Shown here in pieces: positions 51,673 to 60,940 of a stretch of DNA of 64,000 bases. The stretch comes from Laspinema sp. D2d (lineage in GTDB: Bacteria > Cyanobacteriota > Cyanobacteriia > Cyanobacteriales > Laspinemataceae). A program made the translations under genes and the position numbers. Where the stretch lies: assembly GCF_025370755.1 (NCBI RefSeq), contig NZ_JAMXFC010000005.1, forward strand, positions 186,001-250,000, in the 5' to 3' direction. Within the stretch, counting starts at the first letter, position 1. The number at the start of each line of letters is the position of its first letter. Under the pieces are notes generated by a model, which was given only the letters and a program-made list of their open reading frames with translations, was not told where the DNA came from and ran no database searches.

Positions 51673-52296
51673 ATGACCCATTCTCAAACCCCGATCCAAA
51701 CGGCCATTTTTTCCAACGACACCTTAATTAAGCTGCCTACCCACAAATTTTATCGACAGACGTTCCTATTCCCTGAACTGCTGTCTATCCTCCTGTGGGC
51801 TGTTACCCGCGTTTCTTACGACGTCAAATGTTTAATTGATGGGTCGAAAGGAACGGCGATTCAACCGAGTGGGGGATGGGATCGCGGGACGATTCGCTTG
51901 TTGGCGATCGCCGGATTCAAGCTGCGTGGCGAAGAGAGTCTACATCACATCGATTGTCTGACTAGACAAAGCCCCAAGTTGATTTTGCCGGATACTGCGG
52001 TTATTCAAGCTGATACCAATCTGATTTGTCGCGAACCCCGTCAAGTCAGCGAAATTATCAAAGAACTCAAAGAAGAAGTGCAAATCGCCTGTGCGGAAAC
52101 GACCGATTTTGTCAAACCCACTCGGTTAGGGTTTCCTACCATTGAATTTCTGGAACCAGGTAAGGAATGGAGACACGCCGAGATGCGCCTCAATATGGAA
52201 TTATCTTTTATCAGCGATCGCAGCAAGGGCGATGACAACGGACAACCGAGAGATCGGGCAATTTCTCAAAGCATTTCTCCCCTCGGTGAGATTTAG
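51673..52296 (+). CDS. KGK-like protein with two degenerate KGK signatures
   Basis: 207 residues. Two segments echo the KGK signature of the gene before it: PSGGWDRGTIRLLAIAGFKL near 65-84 and EPGKEWRHAEMRLNMELSFI near 160-179. Each follows a helical stretch, so the protein probably arose by duplication and divergence of a KGK unit. No catalytic motif, signal peptide or membrane helix. Same strand, 56 bases after the KGK gene, hence likely co-transcribed. Convergent with the hybrid kinase, 55 bases between stops. Family assignment is by eye only. Confidence 0.7.
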   Translation: MTHSQTPIQTAIFSNDTLIKLPTHKFYRQTFLFPELLSILLWAVTRVSYDVKCLIDGSKGTAIQPSGGWDRGTIRLLAIAGFKLRGEESLHHIDCLTRQSPKLILPDTAVIQADTNLICREPRQVSEIIKELKEEVQIACAETTDFVKPTRLGFPTIEFLEPGKEWRHAEMRLNMELSFISDRSKGDDNGQPRDRAISQSISPLGEI

Positions 52297-52351
52297 GGTC
52301 CCTCCAGTGCCCCCTCATTTGAGAGAACCCGACGGGGAAAATTAACCCCAT

Positions 52352-55336
52352 TCAGTCGGAATGCGGATATTGCTCAACCCAGAAGGCGATCGCCTGGACT
52401 AACTCTGCCGGTTGAATCGGTTTAGAAAGATGTTGTTGAAACCCAGCTTCCAGGATTTGCTGACGGTTCGTCTCTCCAGCATAGGCAGTCAGGGCGATCG
52501 CGGGGATTGCCCCCCCTCGTGGCGCTTCCCGTTGTCGAAGTTCCCGAATCAGCATATACCCATCCATTTGGGGCATTCCGATATCGCTCAAGAGTAAATC
52601 AGGAATAGAGGTTTCAATCGCGGCGATCGCCTGTTGGGCCGAATTCACCGCCCGGACATTGGCCCCATAATCCTGTAACACAAATTCCAAAAACTCTAAA
52701 GTATCCGGGTCATCATCCACCACCACCAGGGCAATCCCCGCTAAACTAGGCTCACTCTCCGGTAAAACCGACTCCTCTTGAACCGGAACACCCAAGGATC
52801 TCAAGGGGAGAGTCACTGTAAACGTTGCGCCTTGACCCTCTCCAGCACTGTGGGCCTGCACTGAACCCCCATGCAGTTCTACCAAATTATGCACGATCGC
52901 CAAACCCAGACCCAACCCCCCAAAAGACCGGGTGGTTTTACTATCCGCTTGCCGGAAATACTCAAAAACATAAGGGAGAAACTCCCGCGCAATTCCTCGA
53001 CCCGTATCCGATACTTCAATCTGGGCTAGGTTGCCGATGGATTGGAGACGAAGGGTCACCTGTCCCCCTTCTGGGGTAAACTTCACCGCATTCGAGAGCA
53101 AATTCCACACCACCTGCTGTAAGCGGTTCGGGTCTCCCAACACCTCAACCGCCTCCATTGGCAGGAATTTGGTGATCTGAATTTTCTTCGCCTCGGCGAC
53201 TAACCGCACCGTTTCCAAAGCCGATTCCATAATTTTTTCTAAATGAACGGGCAGCATTTCTAGGGTCAGTTTTCCGCGCAAAATCCGGGAAATATCCAAC
53301 AAATCATCGATCAGTCGCGATTGCAACTTGGCATTCCGTTCGATAATTTCTAAAGCTTGTAAGGTTTTGGCTTCATCAAATTTCCGCATTTGCAGCAGTT
53401 TGGTCCAGCCTAGAATCGGATTGAGGGGCGATCGCAACTCGTGAGATAACACGGCGATAAACTCATCCCGGATCCGATTAGCCGTTTCCGCTTGTGCTCG
53501 GGCACTTTGTTCGGCTTCATATAATTGCGCACGGGCGATCGCTTGGGCGCACTGTTGGCCTAAGGCCACCATAAACGCTCGGTCTTCTGTAGAAAACTCT
53601 CGCGCCTGGGCAAAACTTAACCCCATCGCCCCAATGGGTTCTCCCTGTAAAATTAAGGGAATTGATACTAAAGCTTGATTATTTGTCTTTCTGGGAAGTT
53701 GGGACAAGGTAGGATATCGCTCACTTAAATCCGTTAAATTTTCTTGAAAAATCGGTTGCCCGAGACGCACACATTCTGCTAAAGGGACGGGGGCCTGGAT
53801 GGGGATATTCTGCCATTGGTCGAGGAGATCTTGGGGATAGCCGATCGCCCCGACAATCTTTAAAGTCTTGTCATTATCCGTCAGCAGGACCAGGGTACCG
53901 GCTTTCGCATCCAGGGCGGCAATCCCTTGATTAACCACCACTTCCGCCACTTGGGCGGGGGTGAGTGCCTCGGACAAGGCCGCAGTGACCCCTTGTAAGC
54001 GTGCAGTGCGCATGGCCGCTTGTTCTGCCATCTGCCTTGCTTGTTGCGCTTGTTCGTAGAGTCGGGCATTATCCACGGCGAGGGCGGCACGACGGGCCAG
54101 TTCTTCGGCCATATTCAGATCCGAGCGATCGTACCGGCGACCTGATTCAGCCGCCACGAACGAAATGGTTCCCAAGGACCTCCCCCGGGCGATCATCGGG
54201 ACGATCATCACGGAACTAAACCCAACTTCTCTAAGAATCTCCAAATGTTCTTCATCCAGGGCCGCCTCTAACAGCAAGTCTTCCGGAATGTGGGGATAGA
54301 ACTCCGAGACTCCGGTCCGCAGGACTTGGGGCGAACCCCGTGGGGCTTCGGGATCAACGGGATATTTTTGGTTAAGTTCTTTAGCCCATGCCACTTTTTC
54401 GGGATTAACATGGGCCGTGATGGGCGGTTGGAGTCTCCCGTTTTCTTCCACCACCAAGACGGTACACCAGTCGGCGAGGTGAGGTACCGTCAGGTCCGCT
54501 ACAGTGGCTAAGGTGGTTTGATAGTCCAGGGAACTGGAAAGGATGGTACTCGCCTCGGACAGGTACTGTTGGGCGTTTTCCGTGCGCTTGCGATCGCTCT
54601 GGTCGATCGCAAAAAATACCCCCTCGTCGGTGGTATCGTCAAACAGCGCTCCCCCACTAATAGTAGGGACCCGACTCCCATCTTGGCGAATGAATTCCTT
54701 TTCGTAGGGGGTGCAAAATCCTTGAGCTAAGGCTTCTGACCTCGCCTCGAAATCTGCCTGATGATACTCTTGTGGGGTGATTTCCTTCCAAGAGAGCCCT
54801 TGGCTTTTAAATTCTTCTCGGGTATAGCCTAACATCTCCAGCAGGGCATCATTGGCTTCGGTAATCTGGCCTTGGCCCTCCCAAAAACCCATACCAATCA
54901 TGTTGGACTCAAAGACGCGACGAAACCGGGATTCAGTTTTCTGAAAGGCTTGCTCGACTCGTTTATACTCCGTTATGTCCCGCGAAATACTGAGGACAAA
55001 CTCTACCGACCCTTCGGGTGTTAATTCCGGAAAGACCTTCGTTTGAAAAAACCGCATTCCATCCGACCCGAGAACCTGGTATTCAAACAAGCATTGGCAT
55101 CCGGTGGCAAAGGTTTGGGTTAACTGCTGTTGATACAGGCAGGCAATCGCTTCGGGAATCCCTAATTCTTGATGGGTTTTGCCGAGAATGACTTCAGCAG
55201 GGATCCCTATGGCTTTTTCCATAGCCTGGTTAATGTAAACATGGCGAAGGTGGCGATCAAAACGGGCAATTCCATCGGGGGCATGGTCTGCCAGGGATTT
55301 GAACTGTTGCTCTTGACGGTGGAGTTCTTCTTCCAT
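52352..55336 (-). CDS. PAS-PAS-GAF-GAF hybrid sensor histidine kinase, probably 5'-truncated
   Basis: 994 residues: two PAS units (about 8-130 and 130-255), GAF domains near 265-425 and 440-600, HisKA with SHELRSPLNPILGW near 630, HATPase_c near 735-850 (VWNLLSNAVKF; GLGLGLA) and a receiver domain near 870-985 with Asp in DLLLSDIGMPQMDGY near 915. Cytosolic. GAF domains here lack an obvious bilin-binding Cys. The ATG at 55336 follows coding-like sequence: 21 further codons in frame (FTSLYHAISVQDLSDRK) continue the end of another PAS domain to a stop at 55400-55402. The original protein was therefore probably longer. Kinase and receiver parts resemble the protein at 37923. Confidence 0.93.
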   Translation of the reverse strand: MEEELHRQEQQFKSLADHAPDGIARFDRHLRHVYINQAMEKAIGIPAEVILGKTHQELGIPEAIACLYQQQLTQTFATGCQCLFEYQVLGSDGMRFFQTKVFPELTPEGSVEFVLSISRDITEYKRVEQAFQKTESRFRRVFESNMIGMGFWEGQGQITEANDALLEMLGYTREEFKSQGLSWKEITPQEYHQADFEARSEALAQGFCTPYEKEFIRQDGSRVPTISGGALFDDTTDEGVFFAIDQSDRKRTENAQQYLSEASTILSSSLDYQTTLATVADLTVPHLADWCTVLVVEENGRLQPPITAHVNPEKVAWAKELNQKYPVDPEAPRGSPQVLRTGVSEFYPHIPEDLLLEAALDEEHLEILREVGFSSVMIVPMIARGRSLGTISFVAAESGRRYDRSDLNMAEELARRAALAVDNARLYEQAQQARQMAEQAAMRTARLQGVTAALSEALTPAQVAEVVVNQGIAALDAKAGTLVLLTDNDKTLKIVGAIGYPQDLLDQWQNIPIQAPVPLAECVRLGQPIFQENLTDLSERYPTLSQLPRKTNNQALVSIPLILQGEPIGAMGLSFAQAREFSTEDRAFMVALGQQCAQAIARAQLYEAEQSARAQAETANRIRDEFIAVLSHELRSPLNPILGWTKLLQMRKFDEAKTLQALEIIERNAKLQSRLIDDLLDISRILRGKLTLEMLPVHLEKIMESALETVRLVAEAKKIQITKFLPMEAVEVLGDPNRLQQVVWNLLSNAVKFTPEGGQVTLRLQSIGNLAQIEVSDTGRGIAREFLPYVFEYFRQADSKTTRSFGGLGLGLAIVHNLVELHGGSVQAHSAGEGQGATFTVTLPLRSLGVPVQEESVLPESEPSLAGIALVVVDDDPDTLEFLEFVLQDYGANVRAVNSAQQAIAAIETSIPDLLLSDIGMPQMDGYMLIRELRQREAPRGGAIPAIALTAYAGETNRQQILEAGFQQHLSKPIQPAELVQAIAFWVEQYPHSD

Positions 55337-55465
55337 AGTTTTGCGATCGCTGAGGTCTTGAACGCTAATAGCGTGATATAAGGAGGTGAACTGCTGGGTC
55401 TATGCTCGCAGTTGCGGTGATCACAACGGGCAAAATTGTATCATCTTTCCGAATTACGCCGGAAC
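55337..55465 (-). pseudogene. Frame-broken PAS/PAC remnant upstream of the hybrid kinase
   Basis: In the kinase frame, 55399-55337 encodes FTSLYHAISVQDLSDRKT. In a second frame just before it, about 55460-55397, the minus strand encodes RKDDTILPVVITATASID. Joined, these read as the second half of a normal PAS/PAC domain, so one frameshift near 55395-55402 separates them. Earlier sequence has stops in all frames. It is either gene decay or a sequencing error. Confidence 0.6.
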
Positions 55466-55739
55466 TACAAGGCTTGCATCTAGGCGATCGCTACTCCTGG
55501 GAATCCCTTCGGCTAAATCGGACCTATTGTCTAAGAATAATACATCTATAATCAGTTTGACGGCTAAGGTTTGGAGGTTCTCGCCCAACCTCTAGTCTCC
55601 GGCGATCGAATCCGTCAATCCTATGGAGTTCTTGATGCAGTTGGACTATTCCCCACCCCAATTGTTTAACCCGTTCTCTCCATTTGTGATCTCTCTCCTC
55701 TAAATAGACTGGTTGCAGAATTGTCTTGAACCCCTCATG
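55466..55739. other. Spacer, no supported gene
   Basis: Upstream of the PAS remnant. Any older 5' coding sequence of the kinase has decayed beyond recognition here. A 73-codon minus-strand frame (55524-55745) has no recognisable motif. Confidence 0.35.
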
Positions 55740-55752
55740 AATCAAACATTAG

Positions 55753-56125
55753 ACTTCTTGCAAAATTCTTTAAAGCCCCCGGTGAATAAACATTTATTTC
55801 TCTAGCTTCTCCCAATAAATAACCATTTATTTCTCTAGCTTCCCCCGATAAATAAACATTTATTCCTCTGGCTTCCCCCTTCTTAAGGGGGACTGGAGGG
55901 GGATCTAACGGGGACGGGAGGGGGATCTAACAAGGGATTGGGGGAGAAGCAATCCTGAATGAAAGCAAGAGGTCTATTCATTCCTCTAAGTTCCGCCTGA
56001 ATTCAGGGGAGAGAAAGGGGATCAAACATTCATTCCTCTAAGTTCCGCCTTAATCCGGGGGACGGAAGGGGGATCTGATCGTGAGTTGGGGGGATCTATT
56101 CAGCCGTTTGCAAGAAATCTAATGC
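55753..56125. repeat. Cluster of degenerate direct repeats in a gene desert
   Basis: Three tandem units of about 38 bp begin at 55784 with AATAAACATTTATTTCTCTA and its variants; a second family contains CATTCCTCTAAGTTCCGCCT at 55980 and again at 56030; and AGGGGGATCTAAC occurs twice near 55895-55930. CTTGCAAAATTCTTTAAAGC at 55753 matches, in reverse complement, DNA at 5355-5374. GCAAGAAATCTAATG ends the cluster. Probably remnants of small mobile repeats. Confidence 0.75.
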
Positions 56126-57072
56126 GTTCTCTGTAGTTTGATCAGTGAGGATGGCTCGTCTTCCTAACCCCCCCTGTGCGATCGCTATTCCCCCGATTTC
56201 AACGTAACTACAGCAACACCTTATGGAGTTCCATTCCGGGATATCTCGCGTTCCCTCTGGCTCATCCCAAGTGGCACTACTGCTACAGATGGAACCATAG
56301 AAATACGAGGGCGAGCCGAACTAGCGATCGGATGTTAACGGAACTCCTAAAAATAAAATCTTATAGGTTCTATTAGAGATCTCCGCATCCTCCTAATCAA
56401 AGGCCAATCGGCTTTGGCAAGTCACCAATCACCGCTAACGTACCCCTTTTTTTAGGGAAATCTTTAAAAAGGGGACTTAATTTTAATGGGTTTAATCTAC
56501 AAGAGTTGAGAGGTTTTGTCAACTATTTTCCAAAAAATTCATGGCGGTAGCTGATTTTGCCCTGAGTCTGATTGAAAACGTAGAGTCACTATCAATTATT
56601 TTTATACCCATCAGCAGCGCAAATGGATGGAAAAGCCCCTCTCGAAATTCTGGGACGGATTGAGAGGGTTACTCGGTGTAAGCCGTTCAAGTCACACGGA
56701 CTAAATGCGCCATTACATACCATATTCTTAGTTTAATATCTGCATCAGATGAAACGAAAAATTGATAAGGGGATGAAACCCCCCATATTTGAGGGGAATA
56801 TCTGGGGAGGATCCGGTACAGTTGAAAACTCAAGATCGGGAGCAAAAATCCCCAGTTTGAGGCGAACCTATTTGGAGTCAGTCTCAATTCCGAGGGAACA
56901 GAAACTCCAGGATCTGCGGGTTTAACTGACCCTAATTTGGAACGGGGAACGGCAGCGATCGCCCTTAACCTAAGCCCCCAAGTGGGTACTAGGGGGTAAA
57001 ACCCCCTGACTACGGCCAAAATAGCCTCACCGTCCCCCACTCCTCATCCTTCCCACCGTGGCATTCTTAAAC
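56126..57072. other. 947-bp gene desert
   Basis: No reading frame shows conserved motifs. GCCAATCGGCTTT at 56403 also occurs at 5349, so repeat fragments continue here. ACCCCTTTTT and AAAAAGGGG (56442-56474) are an inverted pair. In one frame 56200-56335 reads as beta-rich polar text (DGTIEIRGRAEL), possibly a relic of a surface protein, but it is too short to call. The pepP terminator was not clearly seen. Confidence 0.4.
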
Positions 57073-58365
57073 TTATTTAGGTACACCTTCGGTTAAGACT
57101 TCATGTCCATCTGGGGTCACCAATACATCGTCCTCAATTCTTACCCCAATTCCCCGCCAGCAGTCTGGGATTTCCGGTTGTCCTTCCACAGGTTTGGTTT
57201 CCCACCCGATATATAGTCCAGGTTCTACCGTTAATACATTACCCGGTTGCAAATTCTGCGGGTCTTCTCCATTTTGATAGACTCCCACATCATGCACATC
57301 TAAACCCAACCAATGCCCGGTTCTGTGCATATAGAAGGGTTTATATTTTTCCTCTTTAATGATTTCCTCAATATCTCCTATCAGCAGTCCAAGTTCCATT
57401 AATCCTTCCACTAGAACTCGCACTGCTGTTTCATGAATTTTGCTGTAAGGATTCCCTGGTTGCACTTGGGCTGTTGCCTGTTTTTGGGCCTCCAAAACAA
57501 TATCATAAATCGTCTGTTGTTCCGGTGTAAATGTGCCATTTACGGGAAAAGTTCGGGTGATATCTGCATTGTAATACCCATAAGCACAACCGGCATCAAT
57601 CAGTAATACATCGTTTTCTTGCAGTTGGCGATCGTTTTCGATATAGTGCAAAATACAGCTATTCGCACCGGAGGCAATAATAGACGGATAGGCAAACCCA
57701 TTTCCCCCCTGCAACCGAAACAAATGTTCCATTTCTGCTTGAATTTCATACTCATATCGCCCGGGTTGTGCGAACTCTTGCGCATGAATGTGCGCTTTAA
57801 CTGAAATTTCCGCAGCTTTCCGCATCAGTTGTAATTCTGCCGGACTTTTCACCAAGCGCAAGGGATGCAAAATCGTCCCGGAATCCTGAATAGCAATGGG
57901 TCCGGTTCCCCGCTTTGGATAGGTTCTCATCAACCGCTGCCAATGGGTGAGAACCGTTTCATTAAACCGGCGATCGCGTCCAAAGTGATAGTATAGGCGA
58001 TCGGCTTTGATTAAATATTGGGGTAACTTTTCTTCTAGTTCACTAATCGGATAGGCTTCATCGGCACCATACCGTTCTTTTGCACCTTCCACTCCCATCC
58101 GGTATCCCGTCCACACCTCTTTTTCTGGGTCCTTGGGTTGAACAAATAGCACAAATTGATGTTCTTCATGATGGGGTGCAAACACCGCCACCGCATTGGG
58201 TTCATTGAAGCCGGTTAAATAGTAAAAATCACTATCTTGCCGAAATGTATATTCCACATCATTGTGCATCACCGCCATCGGCGCACTTCTAAAAATCGCG
58301 GTCCCACTGCCGATTTTTTCCATCAGTGCCTGCCGTCGTTGCTGATATTCTGCTGCTTCGATCAT
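57073..58365 (-). CDS. pepP: Xaa-Pro aminopeptidase (aminopeptidase P)
   Basis: 430 residues, M24B metallopeptidase. Removes N-terminal residues that precede proline, in the cytosol. The N-terminal creatinase-like domain (1-165) has NDVEYTFRQDSDFYYLTGF; the pita-bread catalytic domain follows. The five metal ligands are all present: Asp256, Asp267, His350, Glu380 and Glu410, in LIDAGCAYGYYNADITRTFP, HRTGHWLGLDVHD, VEPGLY and VRIEDDV. Two Mn2+ ions are expected. ATG start fits the family. Divergent from the 68-residue gene at 58528. Confidence 0.97.
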   Translation of the reverse strand: MIEAAEYQQRRQALMEKIGSGTAIFRSAPMAVMHNDVEYTFRQDSDFYYLTGFNEPNAVAVFAPHHEEHQFVLFVQPKDPEKEVWTGYRMGVEGAKERYGADEAYPISELEEKLPQYLIKADRLYYHFGRDRRFNETVLTHWQRLMRTYPKRGTGPIAIQDSGTILHPLRLVKSPAELQLMRKAAEISVKAHIHAQEFAQPGRYEYEIQAEMEHLFRLQGGNGFAYPSIIASGANSCILHYIENDRQLQENDVLLIDAGCAYGYYNADITRTFPVNGTFTPEQQTIYDIVLEAQKQATAQVQPGNPYSKIHETAVRVLVEGLMELGLLIGDIEEIIKEEKYKPFYMHRTGHWLGLDVHDVGVYQNGEDPQNLQPGNVLTVEPGLYIGWETKPVEGQPEIPDCWRGIGVRIEDDVLVTPDGHEVLTEGVPK

Positions 58366-58527
58366 GGTTATTTTTGAATCAAACGAGGTTTTCAGTGATT
58401 GCTGTCACAGAGTCTAGGTGTTTATTATCACAGATTTTCCCGATCGCGATCGGCCTGGTTTCCTGCAAAATAGCAGAAAGTAACATAAGGGAATCTACAA
58501 TTTTTTTTAGAGGATGCAGTAGTTGTT

Positions 58528-58734
58528 ATGATTGAGTTTCTGGTAGAATCTGCATTTAAGACCGGATGCCTCAGTGTTGAGTCCGAAGCATTAATTCGCC
58601 AAGTCCTCGCTACCAAAGGGTGTAAATCAGCGGATCTCGACTCCCTGGAAAAACTATGGGAGGCACTCAACACTGGCTGTATTTGTCGCGAAGCCGGTTC
58701 CAAATTGGCAATGCCTCTACTAGAAAGGCGCTGA
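58528..58734 (+). CDS. Conserved small helical protein, function unknown
   Basis: 68 residues. MIEFLVESAFKTGCLSVESE, then ALIRQVLATKGCKSADLDSLEKLWEAL and NTGCICREAG: helical, with four cysteines of which two form C-x-C. No signal peptide or membrane segment. It looks like a conserved cyanobacterial protein, but I do not know a function. ATG start; GAGG lies about 16 bases upstream, rather far. The next gene, aguA, starts 203 bases later, beyond the C-rich repeat. Confidence 0.68.
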   Translation: MIEFLVESAFKTGCLSVESEALIRQVLATKGCKSADLDSLEKLWEALNTGCICREAGSKLAMPLLERR

Positions 58735-58823
58735 CGCTCTAAAGCTGTGCCATCAATTTTAACTCATTTAAACCCAACTCCCAGCATCCAGGCAGGTTTC
58801 TAACCGGCCTATTTTTATGGGTT

Positions 58824-58896
58824 CTCCCCATCCCCCCCATCCTCCCCATCCCCCCCATCCTCCCCATCCCCCCATCTCCCCCATCCCCCCATCCTC
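58824..58896. repeat. C-rich simple repeat (CCCCATCC type)
   Basis: About 73 bases of irregular repeats of CCCCATCC and CCCCCCATCC, between the 68-residue gene and aguA. A related array lies at 62341-62455. The plus strand is almost pure pyrimidine plus A; the complementary strand is G-rich and might form quadruplexes. Confidence 0.9.
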
Positions 58897-58937
58897 TAAA
58901 ATATTCAATAGAGGAGAAAAAATTTGGAGGAACGCGC

Positions 58938-60014
58938 TTGACTACCCTAACTCCCCCTGTGGTGACGTATCGAATGCCTGCTGAATGGGAACCGCATCAG
59001 GCTTGTTGGTTGGCTTTTCCCAGTCATGAAGATCTCTGGATGGAGAGTTTAGAGGCGGCGCGTCGTGAATTTGTGGACCTCTGTCAGGCGATCGCTGACC
59101 CGGATCCCGTCTCCGGCGAATGTCGGGGTGAACGGTTAGAAATTCTGGTGCTTAATGAAGCAGGAAAAGCTATTGCTGAAGCTGCCTTACAAGGCATTTC
59201 AGCCCGCTTTCATGTTATCCCCTTTGGAGATATTTGGTTGCGAGATATTGGCCCAATTTTTCGAGTTGAACCCGATGGGAATGTCGTCACAGTCCGGTTT
59301 AATTTTAATGGATGGGGTGAGAAGTATATTCTTCCCGGTGATGCTGAAGTGGCAAAAAATATCAGCGATCGCCTCAATTTACCCAGTCACCATTTCCCGG
59401 TTACCCTCGAAGGCGGGGCGATCGAAGTGGATGGGGAAGGCACTTGTTTAACCACGCGGCAATGTTTATTAAATACCAATCGTAATCCCCAACTCACTCA
59501 ATCCGAATTAGAAGAAATTCTGCACGCGGCTTTTGGAGTTTCTAAAGTTCTCTGGTTAAATCAAGGCTTACTCAACGATCACACTGATGGACATATTGAC
59601 ACGATCGCCCGGTTTGTTGCGCCTGGGGTCGTCTTATGTATGGAATCGAGAGACGCCGATGATCCAAATGCCGCAGTTCTCACCGAAATTGCCGAGAATT
59701 TGTCAAAAATGACCGATGCTAAAGGTCGTCCTTTACAAGTCATTCAGATTCCATCGCCGGGTAAAATTGTTGATGACAATGGCGAAATTGTCCCAGCAAG
59801 TTATGCCAACTTTTATATCGGAAATCGCACCGTTGTCGTTCCCACCTACGGCGCAAAGTATGATCAAGAAGCCGTAGAGGCGATCGCGAAACTATTCCCC
59901 ACTCGCCATACCATCGGGCGATCGGCAAAAGCAATTTTATTAGGCGGTGGTGCTTTTCACTGTATTACCCAACAACAACCGACTGGGAGACAGCAACACC
60001 AGGCGGAGGTTTGA
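58938..60014 (+). CDS. aguA: Agmatine deiminase
   Basis: 358 residues, guanidino-group-modifying superfamily. Converts agmatine to N-carbamoylputrescine and ammonia. The start is TTG at 58938, with GGAGG at 58926-58930, followed by the conserved MPAEWEPHQACWLAFP. Other motifs: DIWLRDIGPIF (substrate acids), NGWGEKY, EGGAIEVDGEGTCLTT, NDHTDGHIDTIARF (catalytic His and Asp), and the nucleophile Cys342 in GGGAFHCITQQQP. aguB follows directly, so arginine-derived agmatine can be taken to putrescine in two steps. Confidence 0.97.
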   Translation: MTTLTPPVVTYRMPAEWEPHQACWLAFPSHEDLWMESLEAARREFVDLCQAIADPDPVSGECRGERLEILVLNEAGKAIAEAALQGISARFHVIPFGDIWLRDIGPIFRVEPDGNVVTVRFNFNGWGEKYILPGDAEVAKNISDRLNLPSHHFPVTLEGGAIEVDGEGTCLTTRQCLLNTNRNPQLTQSELEEILHAAFGVSKVLWLNQGLLNDHTDGHIDTIARFVAPGVVLCMESRDADDPNAAVLTEIAENLSKMTDAKGRPLQVIQIPSPGKIVDDNGEIVPASYANFYIGNRTVVVPTYGAKYDQEAVEAIAKLFPTRHTIGRSAKAILLGGGAFHCITQQQPTGRQQHQAEV

Positions 60015-60079
60015 ACCCCCAGCCGTTAAAATCCCCAGCGGTTGTTACCTCTTCACCCTTTATCCATCCCTTAACTCCA

Positions 60080-60940
60080 ATGACTCAAATGGTTACGGTT
60101 GCAGCGCTACAAACCGCCTTCTGTGAAGACAAAGAAACCAATGTTTCTCGAGTTACTGAATTAGTCCGAGAAGCCGCATCAAAAGGCGCACAAATTATCC
60201 TACCTTCTGAATTATTTGAAGGCTATTATTTCTGTCGCGAAGAACGAGATAAGTTTTTTGCTTGGGCCCATCCCGTGGAGGGACATCCAACCCTTACCCA
60301 CTTTCAAAAGATAGCGGCAGAATTAAACGTGGTGATTCCGGTTTCATTTTTTGAAAAAGCCGGACCCGCTTATTATAATAGTGTCGCCATTGTCGATGCC
60401 GATGGGACAGTCTTAGGAATTTATCGCAAAAGTCATATTCCTGATGGTCCTGGTTATGAGGAAAAATTCTATTTTCGTCCAGGAAATACGGGATTTAAAG
60501 TTTGGAAAACGCACTATGGGACAATTGGTGTAGGAATTTGTTGGGATCAATGGTTTCCAGAATGCGCTCGATCGCTGGTATTAATGGGGGCGGATTTGTT
60601 GTTTTATCCCACGGCGATCGGCAGTGAACCTTTGGACCCCGATTTAGATACCAAAGACCCTTGGCAACGGGTCATGATTGGTCATGCCGTGGCGAATATT
60701 GTCCCCGTTGTGGCCGCAAATCGCATCGGGACAGAAGAGGGACAAACCTTTTATGGTCACTCCTTTATTGCCAATCAACGAGGGGATAAAGTAGCGGAAT
60801 TAGACCGCGATCGCCCGGGGGTGATTTGTGCCAGCTTTGACTTGGATGCGATCGCCCGGACTCGCGCTTCTTTTGGCTTTTTCCGCGATCGGCGTCCGGA
60901 ACTGTATGGCGTTCTCTCTACTGCCGACGGAACCCTATAA
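60080..60940 (+). CDS. aguB: N-carbamoylputrescine amidase
   Basis: 286 residues from the ATG at 60080 (MTQMVTVAALQTAF); a TTG that overlaps the aguA stop (60011) would add 23 non-homologous residues and lacks proper spacing. Nitrilase superfamily, with the triad Glu in PSELFEGYYF, Lys in YRKSHIPDGPGY and Cys in GVGICWDQWFPE. It hydrolyses N-carbamoylputrescine to putrescine, CO2 and ammonia. In operon with aguA (65 bases between). Its 3' end overlaps the convergent znuB gene by 23 bases. Confidence 0.97.
   Translation: MTQMVTVAALQTAFCEDKETNVSRVTELVREAASKGAQIILPSELFEGYYFCREERDKFFAWAHPVEGHPTLTHFQKIAAELNVVIPVSFFEKAGPAYYNSVAIVDADGTVLGIYRKSHIPDGPGYEEKFYFRPGNTGFKVWKTHYGTIGVGICWDQWFPECARSLVLMGADLLFYPTAIGSEPLDPDLDTKDPWQRVMIGHAVANIVPVVAANRIGTEEGQTFYGHSFIANQRGDKVAELDRDRPGVICASFDLDAIARTRASFGFFRDRRPELYGVLSTADGTL

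Noticed and set aside
56176-56376. 66-codon plus-strand frame in the gene desert
   Set aside because: Unlikely composition and no homology; an alternative frame looks faintly like a surface-protein relic but is too short.
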